DNA of 5,899 nt from Candidatus Alloscillospira gallinarum (GTDB taxonomy: Bacteria; Bacillota; Clostridia; Oscillospirales; Oscillospiraceae). The number at the start of each line of letters is the position of its first letter. The first letter of the stretch is position 1. Both the position numbers and the translations under genes were made by a program. The DNA is taken from contig CAJFTV010000133.1 in NCBI GenBank assembly GCA_904420055.1, positions 1 through 5,899 of the forward strand, read 5' to 3'. Positions 1-4,777 of the stretch are shown piece by piece. Below the pieces are notes generated by a model that made no database searches, had not been told where the DNA came from, and was given only the letters and a program-made list of their open reading frames with translations.

Positions 1-495
1 CGTGTGGTCATTCCAAAGGAGATTAGAAGAACTATGCGTATAAGGGAGGGCGACCCGTTAGAGATATATACCGACAGGGAGGGAGAAGTTATTTTTAAAA
101 AGTATTCTCCTTTGGGCGAGATGGGAGAGTACGCTAACGCAATGTGTGAAACTGTACACAAAACCACCGGCTGCGCTGTGGCGGTGGCAGACCGCGATAC
201 CATCATATCCGTTGCCGGAGGACAGAAAAAAGAACTCCTTGAGGCGAGAATAAGCCGTGAACTGGAGCGTATAATGGAAGAGCGGGGAGTGTATCAGCTG
301 AAAAGCGGCGGACGCCGTGTGCCGCTGACGGACGGTGGCGATAAGACGGTATGCGTCGCGGCTCCGGTTGTATCTGAGGGAGACGTGCTCGGGTGTGTCG
401 TACTGTTTGCCGATGGGGAATTTGTAACCGGAGAGGCGGAGTATAAAGTTGCCCAGACCGCTGCCGGATTTTTGGGCAGACAGATGGAAAGCTGA
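1..495 (+). CDS. spoVT: Stage V sporulation protein T (SpoVT), 5'-truncated by the window edge
   Basis: SpoVT is a forespore transcription factor that tunes sigma-G-dependent genes in Bacillus; it is a tetramer with an AbrB-type swapped-hairpin DNA-binding domain followed by a GAF-like domain. The frame is open from base 1 (codon 1 is Arg). The first residues, RVVIPKEIRRTMRIREGDPL, are the second half of the AbrB domain and nearly match the Bacillus SpoVT sequence I recall. The middle (about window residues 40-150) is the GAF-like part, and the C-terminus AAGFLGRQMES matches the family end AAGFLARQME. The 164 codons present plus about 14 missing ones would give about 178 residues, the usual SpoVT length. 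The GTG at 4 is the Val of the RVVIP motif and not a start. No clear terminator follows the TGA at 493-495. Family identity is close to certain; its targets here are unknown. Confidence 0.95.
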   Translation, partial: RVVIPKEIRRTMRIREGDPLEIYTDREGEVIFKKYSPLGEMGEYANAMCETVHKTTGCAVAVADRDTIISVAGGQKKELLEARISRELERIMEERGVYQLKSGGRRVPLTDGGDKTVCVAAPVVSEGDVLGCVVLFADGEFVTGEAEYKVAQTAAGFLGRQMES

Positions 496-541
496 CTAAA
501 AATAGCTGTAAAGTGGTTTTTGCTTTTGTCATTCAGAGCGG

Positions 542-570
542 TTGTTACATTCCGGAAGCTATGGTAAAAT
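542..570 (+). promoter_or_regulatory. Extended -10 promoter upstream of the histidine phosphatase gene
   Basis: TTGTTA at 542-547 is followed after 17 bp by TAAAAT at 565-570, with a TG dinucleotide at 562-563 forming the extended -10 TGGTAAAAT. Spacing and -10 are those of a vegetative sigma-A promoter. Transcription would start near 577, giving a leader of about 125 nt before the TTG start at 702. A short inverted repeat (CGGGC 576-580, GCCCG 590-594) would form at the very 5' end of the RNA. The promoter lies after the spoVT stop, so the phosphatase can be expressed separately from spoVT. Confidence 0.6.
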
Positions 571-688
571 AAGCCCGGGCGGTTGTTTTGCCCGCGCATA
601 TTGCACTGAAAAAAGGTATTGCGCCGAAAATGCCGGATGCGGGAACGCAGACGCGGCGATGGTGCGCTGTGCTTTTTAAGGCAGCTTT

Positions 689-694
689 GGGGTG
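689..694 (+). promoter_or_regulatory. Ribosome binding site (GGGGTG) selecting the TTG start of the phosphatase
   Basis: GGGGTG lies 7 nt before the TTG at 702. It can pair with the CACC part of the 16S rRNA 3' end (complement of GGAGGTGATC), although it is not the classic AGGAGG. It supports TTG 702 over in-frame starts further upstream, which have no family-like sequence after them. Confidence 0.55.
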
Positions 695-701
695 TGATTT
701 T

Positions 702-1259
702 TTGAAGATTTACGTATTCAGGCACGGAGAGACCGACTGGAATGCCCAGCACAGGATACAGGGGCGTACTGATATTCCTCTAAATGAGAACGGTGTTCGC
801 CAGGCGACAGATATGGGGAGCCATGTGGCCGGTAAAATAAACCCCAAGTATATGATAGTCAGTGACCTTTCAAGGGCCCGGGACACCGGAAAAATAATTG
901 CCGGATTTTTGGGGGTTGACAGGATATACACGGAGCACGACCTTACAGAGTGCAGCTATGGAGATATGGACGGAGTTATTGTGGAGGATATATATACGGC
1001 GGTATGTCCCGGGGAGGAGCCCCGGGAGGACGCAAGCCGGAGATTTCTCAACGTGCTGAAAAGATACGCGGAAGAATACCCCGAGGATTTTGCCGTTGTG
1101 TCCCATGGCGGGACAATAAATGCGGCGCTGTATACAATTACCGGGGGCAAAATGGGCACGGGACAGACGAAGCTCAAAAATGCGTGCCTCTCTGTTTTGA
1201 GCTATGAGTCGGGAAAGTTCCAGATAGAAAGATGCAATCTGTCTCCCGAAGAGGTATAA
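702..1259 (+). CDS. Histidine phosphatase family protein (phosphoglycerate mutase-like, RHG type)
   Basis: A cytoplasmic phosphatase of the histidine phosphatase superfamily, in which an active-site His is transiently phosphorylated. From TTG 702 the protein is 185 residues and begins KIYVFRHGETDWN, where family members normally begin. Visible catalytic residues are Arg7-His8 (RHG), Arg58 in SDLSRARDT, Glu83 in LTECSYGDMDG and His135 in VVSHGGTI, so the site is complete. The frame is open further upstream to a TTG at 588, but those 38 extra residues look nothing like the family and lie in the leader. Close relatives include CobC-type alpha-ribazole phosphatases, PhoE-like broad phosphatases and cofactor-dependent phosphoglycerate mutases; nothing here decides the substrate, and no cobamide genes are nearby. 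It is transcribed alone, between its own promoter and the terminator at 1273-1318. Confidence 0.9.
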   Translation: MKIYVFRHGETDWNAQHRIQGRTDIPLNENGVRQATDMGSHVAGKINPKYMIVSDLSRARDTGKIIAGFLGVDRIYTEHDLTECSYGDMDGVIVEDIYTAVCPGEEPREDASRRFLNVLKRYAEEYPEDFAVVSHGGTINAALYTITGGKMGTGQTKLKNACLSVLSYESGKFQIERCNLSPEEV

Positions 1260-1272
1260 AAGTTTTAAGCAA

Positions 1273-1318
1273 GCGGACGATTTTGGAAGTAATATCCAAA
1301 AATTGTCCGCGTTTTTTT
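1273..1318 (+). terminator. Rho-independent terminator after the histidine phosphatase gene
   Basis: The left arm at 1273-1287 begins GCGGAC and the right arm at 1295-1310 ends GTCCGC. They pair through about 15 bp with one G-U pair and one bulged base, around the loop AGTAATA (1288-1294). A run of seven T (1312-1318) follows one base after the stem. It starts 13 bp after the stop codon and insulates the butyrate-kinase operon from upstream transcription. Confidence 0.93.
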
Positions 1319-1346
1319 ACATTATGTATAAAGAAAAGGTTTCCGA

Positions 1347-1375
1347 TTGACAGAGAAATGTAAATAAACTATAAT
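1347..1375 (+). promoter_or_regulatory. Consensus sigma-A promoter of the buk-ptb-thiolase-SDR operon
   Basis: TTGACA at 1347-1352 and TATAAT at 1370-1375 are both exact consensus hexamers separated by exactly 17 bp. Transcription should begin near 1382, leaving a leader of about 104 nt before the TTG start at 1486. Such a promoter suggests strong basal transcription, suited to a central catabolic operon; any control would have to come from sites in the AT-rich leader or from elongation and translation. Confidence 0.9.
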
Positions 1376-1448
1376 AAATTGAAGTTGTAAAATGTATTGC
1401 TTATTTGTAAATTCAACAGATTAAGGGCGAAAAATACTAATTTAGCAG

Positions 1449-1463
1449 TACAGTTTAACTGTA
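1449..1463 (+). promoter_or_regulatory. Perfect 15-bp palindrome in the buk leader (possible operator or RNA hairpin)
   Basis: TACAGTT-T-AACTGTA is a perfect 7-bp inverted repeat around one central base. It lies in the untranslated leader, ending 8 nt before the buk ribosome binding site. As DNA it has the size and symmetry of a dimeric repressor site about 70 bp downstream of the expected transcription start. As RNA it would form only a weak 5-bp stem with loop UUUAA. I do not recognise the motif as belonging to a named regulator. Confidence 0.4.
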
Positions 1464-1471
1464 GAGAATTC

Positions 1472-1478
1472 AGGAGGT
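1472..1478 (+). promoter_or_regulatory. Strong ribosome binding site for buk
   Basis: AGGAGGT stands 7 nt before the TTG at 1486. This near-perfect site makes the TTG a credible start; the next in-frame Met (residue 48) would remove the N-terminal phosphate-binding motif NVGSTSTK. Confidence 0.85.
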
Positions 1479-1485
1479 ACAGGAC

Positions 1486-2553
1486 TTGAAAAAAATTCTT
1501 GTAATAAATGTGGGGTCAACCTCCACAAAGGTGGCCTACTACGAAGATAGAGACTGCAAATGCAAGGCAAATCTCGAGCACCCCACAGAGGAGCTTGCAA
1601 AGTTTGGAGACGTGATGGAGCAGAAAGATTACCGCCGTGAAAAGGTGGAGCAGTTCTGCCGTGAAAACGGGATTGACATAAAGTCTCTTGACGCCATTAC
1701 GGCGAGAGGCGGACACACAAGACCCATCACCGGAGGCGTTTATGAGATAAATGATATAATGCTCCGTGAGCAGGCCAGTGGTGAATTTGGCCGGCACCCG
1801 TCGGATGTGGGTTCCGCAATTGCATACAAAATGGCTGAGGGGACAAGTGCAAAGGCGTTCGTAGTTGACCCGCCTGTGACCGACGAGTATTTTCCGCTGG
1901 CAAGGTATGGCGGCCACCCGCTTATGCCGCGGCAGTCACGCTTTCACGCACTCAGCCACAAGGCCACGGCAAAACGCTACTGCCGTGAAAACGGCCTTGA
2001 CTATGAGCATATTAATCTTATAACTATACATTTAGGCGGCGGCTCGTCAATCGCCATGCACTCAAACGGAAAGATGATTGACGGCACAAACGGAATAGAG
2101 GGGGACGGCCCGTTTTCCACAAACCGCTCCGGCGTACTCATTGCCAAGTATCTGGCGGACATTATTTACTCTGAAAAGTACACGAAAGAGGAAGTGTACA
2201 AGATGATACAGGGAAAGGGCGGACTTATGGCGTATCTGGGTGAACAGGACGTGCAGAAGTGCAGCGAGATGGCCAAGACCGACCCGCATGCCCGGGAGGT
2301 ACTGGAGGCCATGATGTACCAGACTGCAAAATTTGCCGCCGGAGTTTCCGTGGCTGTTAACGGAAAGGTGGACCAGATACTGATAACCGGCGGAATTGCC
2401 CACTCAAAATGGCTGACAGACATACTTAAAGAGCGTCTCTCCTTTATCGCGCCCATAACGCTCTACCCCGGAGAAAACGAGATGGAGTCACTCTCTACCG
2501 GCACATATGAGGCGCTTACAGGACAGGTTGAGATTAAGAGAATTGAGGACTGA
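1486..2553 (+). CDS. buk: Butyrate kinase (branched-chain/short-chain fatty acid kinase)
   Basis: Butyrate kinase (EC 2.7.2.7) transfers the phosphate of butyryl phosphate to ADP, yielding butyrate and ATP in the cytoplasm; the family also accepts other short and branched acyl phosphates. The 355 residues match the usual length. ASKHA-fold motifs are in order: N-terminal phosphate loop NVGSTSTK (8-15), ARGG (73-76), Buk-type FHALSHKA (153-160), the second phosphate loop HLGGGSSIAMH (182-192), GDGPFSTNRSG (206-216), the adenosine-side TGGIAHS (301-307) and PGENEMESL (328-336). The start is TTG, backed by AGGAGGT. It is the first gene of the operon, with ptb 5 bp downstream, and a Buk-Ptb pair is the classic substrate-level phosphorylation unit. 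Here buk precedes ptb, the reverse of the well-known Clostridium acetobutylicum order. Kinase identity is secure; the true acyl substrate (butyrate, isobutyrate, propionate, 3-hydroxybutyrate) cannot be read from sequence. Confidence 0.95.
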   Translation: MKKILVINVGSTSTKVAYYEDRDCKCKANLEHPTEELAKFGDVMEQKDYRREKVEQFCRENGIDIKSLDAITARGGHTRPITGGVYEINDIMLREQASGEFGRHPSDVGSAIAYKMAEGTSAKAFVVDPPVTDEYFPLARYGGHPLMPRQSRFHALSHKATAKRYCRENGLDYEHINLITIHLGGGSSIAMHSNGKMIDGTNGIEGDGPFSTNRSGVLIAKYLADIIYSEKYTKEEVYKMIQGKGGLMAYLGEQDVQKCSEMAKTDPHAREVLEAMMYQTAKFAAGVSVAVNGKVDQILITGGIAHSKWLTDILKERLSFIAPITLYPGENEMESLSTGTYEALTGQVEIKRIED

Positions 2554-2558
2554 TACAT

Positions 2559-3464
2559 ATGCTTAAAAACTTCGATGAGATTTACGCAGCCGTTAAGTCG
2601 GCAGGTACAAAAAAGCGCGTGGCCCTGGCCGCGGCACACGACAAGGACGCCCTTGTAAGTGCGGCAGATGCGCGGCGCGAAGGGCTTGCGGACTTTGTGC
2701 TCATAGGTGATACCGGCGCTATTGCACAAATACTGGGCGATATGGGGGAGAATGTCTCCGACTATGAGCTTGTGGAGAGCAAAAGCGATGCCGAAAGCGC
2801 TGCAATTGCCGCGTCTATGGTTGCCGAAGGCAAGGCCGACGCGCCGATGAAGGGAATTTTACATACCAGCGTGTTCTTGAAAGCTATATTAAACAGCCAG
2901 CTTGGCCTCATTGACAAAAAGGCGCTTCTGTCACAGGCCACTGTCCTCTATTTTGAAAAAGAGGACAGAATGATGATGATAACTGACTGTGCCATAAACG
3001 TGGCTCCCACCTTTGAGGAGAAACTGAAGATAGCGCAGAATGCCGTTGACTTCTGCCTTAAGATGCAGATTGAGACGCCTAAGGTAGCGGTTGTCACCCC
3101 CTTGGAGGAGGTAAAAAACAGCATACCTTCTACAGTAGAGGCGGCTATGCTGGCAAAGGCGGGAGACAGGCACCAGATTAAAAACTGCATTGTGGACGGC
3201 CCGCTCGCCCTTGATAACGCACTGTCCCTTGAGGCGGCGCGGCACAAGAAGATTGAAAGTCCTGTAGCGGGACAGGCGGATATACTCCTCATGCCGGACT
3301 TAAACGCGGGAAATATTCTGGATAAGTCACTGCGGTTTTTCGCGGATTATAAGACCGCCGGAGTTGTGCTGGGGGCAAGGTTCCCGCTTATAATGACTTC
3401 CCGGTCCGATACGGCGGCAAACAAGCTTAATTCAATTGCCTGCGCAATGCTTCAGCTGATGTAA
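2559..3464 (+). CDS. ptb: Phosphate butyryltransferase (phosphate acyltransferase family)
   Basis: Ptb (EC 2.3.1.19) exchanges CoA for phosphate, butyryl-CoA + Pi giving butyryl phosphate + CoA, which supplies the substrate for Buk. The 301-residue length is typical of Ptb and shorter than most phosphotransacetylases. Family motifs seen are DAPMKGILHT (94-103), ITDCAINVAP (141-150), VVTPLEEV (178-185), VDGPLALDNALS (212-223), ADILLMPDLNAGNIL (240-254) and PLIMTSRSD (276-284). The ATG is 5 bp after the buk stop; GAGGA (2545-2549), inside the last buk codons, is its ribosome binding site, so the two are translationally close and certainly co-transcribed. Members are known to accept several short acyl-CoAs, and Clostridium Ptb can act on 3-hydroxybutyryl-CoA. 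A phosphate acetyltransferase role is the main alternative, made less likely by the adjoining buk. Confidence 0.93.
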   Translation: MLKNFDEIYAAVKSAGTKKRVALAAAHDKDALVSAADARREGLADFVLIGDTGAIAQILGDMGENVSDYELVESKSDAESAAIAASMVAEGKADAPMKGILHTSVFLKAILNSQLGLIDKKALLSQATVLYFEKEDRMMMITDCAINVAPTFEEKLKIAQNAVDFCLKMQIETPKVAVVTPLEEVKNSIPSTVEAAMLAKAGDRHQIKNCIVDGPLALDNALSLEAARHKKIESPVAGQADILLMPDLNAGNILDKSLRFFADYKTAGVVLGARFPLIMTSRSDTAANKLNSIACAMLQLM

Positions 3465-3474
3465 GTTTTTACTG

Positions 3475-3487
3475 CGTGCAATGCACG
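3475..3487 (+). other. Small intercistronic hairpin between ptb and the thiolase gene
   Basis: CGTGC-AAT-GCACG is a perfect 5-bp inverted repeat, extendable by one G-U pair, 10 bp after the ptb stop and followed by TTATTTT. It is too short and its T run too broken to be a good terminator. It could be a partial attenuator or an mRNA processing/stability element that sets the ratio of buk-ptb to thiolase-SDR message. Confidence 0.3.
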
Positions 3488-3520
3488 TTATTTTAAGGAG
3501 AAAGGCAAAATTAAAGACTA

Positions 3521-3527
3521 AGAGGTG
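3521..3527 (+). promoter_or_regulatory. Ribosome binding site fixing the thiolase start at ATG 3534
   Basis: AGAGGTG lies 6 nt before ATG 3534. The in-frame GTG at 3525 overlaps this site and so is part of the ribosome binding site and not the start. A second purine-rich stretch, AAGGAG at 3495-3500, has no ATG, GTG or TTG at usable distance. Confidence 0.7.
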
Positions 3528-3533
3528 CAAACA

Positions 3534-4763
3534 ATGAGAAGAGTAGTAATTACAAGTTATGCGAGAACGCCGGTGGGCGCATTTTTGGGCGACCTTAAAA
3601 CCGTACCGGTGCAGGATTTGGCGACTATCGCCTTCAAAGCGGCAGTTGAGAGGGCCGGCATAAGCCTTGAGGACATCGACGGCAGCGTGTTCGGACACGT
3701 AATCTCCTCGCCCGAGGCGGGAAACCTGGGCCGTCTTGTGGCCCTTATGGCGGGCTGCCCGGAGACAGTGCCCGGCTTTACTGTAAACAGAATATGCGGT
3801 TCCGGACTTCAGGCAACAATCTGCGCGGCACAGGAGATATGGACAGAAAACGCCGATATCTATGTGGCGGGCGGCGCGGAGAGCCTCTCACGTGTTCCCT
3901 ATTATCTTCCCCTCCAGTACAGGTATGAGGGCATGAAAAACGGCAATACACAGCTTCTCTGCTCCAATGAGGAGATGTGCAAGCACACCCACCCGGAGGA
4001 CAGGTACGGCCCAATTAATTCAATGGGTGAGACGGCGGAGAACATCGTTGAGAAGTACGACATTCCCCGTGAGGATGCCGACCTGTTTGCGTACCAGTCG
4101 CAGATGAAGTGCAAGGCCGCTGTAGAGCGGGGACGCCTTGCAAAGGAGATTGTCCCGGTTACGGTTGTAAAGAACAAGAAAAAGGGTATAACAGAGGTTG
4201 TCGACAAGGACGGACACCCCCGCCCCAACACAACACTTGAGGCCCTGGCGGCGCTCAAGCCCTGCTTTAAGAAGGGCGGCCGCGTGACAGCCGGAAACTC
4301 CTCCGGTATGAACGACGCCGGTGCGGCCATGGTGGTAATGAGCGAGGAAAAGTGCCTGAAAATGGGATTAAAGCCCCTCGCCTATATTAACGCATATGCA
4401 TTTGGCGGAGTTGACCCCAGGGTCATGGGCCTTGGTCCTGTCCCGGCGGTTAATAAGCTCCTTCAGAAAACAGGACTTACTCTTGAGGACATTGATATCC
4501 TTGAGATTAACGAGGCGTTTGCAGCTCAGGTTTTAGGCTGCTGCAAAGAATGGGGCAACTACATCGGCACACCTCTCTACGAGAGAATTAACCCCAACGG
4601 CGGCGCCTGCGCGATAGGACACCCCCTGGGCATGACCGGCGTCCGCCTTGTGGGCACGACAGTGTTTGAGCTCAACGAGACCGGCAAAAAGTACGGCATT
4701 GCCACCGCCTGCATCGGCGGCGGACAGGGTGCTGCTATCCTCATAGAGAACGCAATGATATAA
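3534..4763 (+). CDS. Thiolase, acetyl-CoA C-acetyltransferase type
   Basis: A thiolase that condenses two acyl-CoAs to a 3-oxoacyl-CoA or cleaves it in reverse; acetoacetyl-CoA is the default substrate (EC 2.3.1.9). From ATG 3534 the protein is 409 residues, slightly longer than the usual 390-395. It begins RRVVITSYARTPVGAF. The nucleophile is Cys88 in NRICGSGLQA; the other catalytic elements are NEAFAAQ (326-332), His363 in GHPLGMTG and Cys393 in CIGGGQG. GGAES (114-118) and GNSSGMNDAGAA (255-266) are also typical. All catalytic residues are present, so it should be active. The covering-loop motif reads NSMGETAEN (162-170), where acetoacetyl-CoA thiolases such as ThlA and AtoB have HMG-TAEN, so a substrate other than acetoacetyl-CoA is possible. 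It sits 69 bp after ptb in the same operon and 14 bp before the dehydrogenase that would use its product. Confidence 0.92.
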   Translation: MRRVVITSYARTPVGAFLGDLKTVPVQDLATIAFKAAVERAGISLEDIDGSVFGHVISSPEAGNLGRLVALMAGCPETVPGFTVNRICGSGLQATICAAQEIWTENADIYVAGGAESLSRVPYYLPLQYRYEGMKNGNTQLLCSNEEMCKHTHPEDRYGPINSMGETAENIVEKYDIPREDADLFAYQSQMKCKAAVERGRLAKEIVPVTVVKNKKKGITEVVDKDGHPRPNTTLEALAALKPCFKKGGRVTAGNSSGMNDAGAAMVVMSEEKCLKMGLKPLAYINAYAFGGVDPRVMGLGPVPAVNKLLQKTGLTLEDIDILEINEAFAAQVLGCCKEWGNYIGTPLYERINPNGGACAIGHPLGMTGVRLVGTTVFELNETGKKYGIATACIGGGQGAAILIENAMI

Positions 4764-4777
4764 AGGAGTGTTGATGT

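Noticed and set aside
588..701. In-frame upstream extension of the phosphatase gene from TTG 588 (38 extra residues)
   Set aside because: The extra residues do not look like any part of the histidine phosphatase fold, the family normally starts a few residues before RHG, and GGGGTG at 689-694 supports TTG 702.
294..752. Minus-strand open frame across the end of spoVT and the gap
   Set aside because: The sequence is low in recognisable motifs, overlaps spoVT, the phosphatase promoter and the phosphatase start, and resembles no family.
1376..1470. Rex (redox) or CcpA operator in the buk leader
   Set aside because: I looked for TTGTTAA-N4-TTAACAA and for the cre consensus; only partial matches such as TTGT-N6-AACA at 1405-1418 exist, which are not enough.
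1382..1485. Riboswitch in the buk leader
   Set aside because: No conserved core of any riboswitch class I know is visible, and the leader is AT-rich with only one short palindrome.
3525..3533. GTG 3525 as the thiolase start
   Set aside because: It lies inside the AGAGGTG ribosome binding site of ATG 3534, and thiolases begin close to the RRVVITSYARTP stretch.
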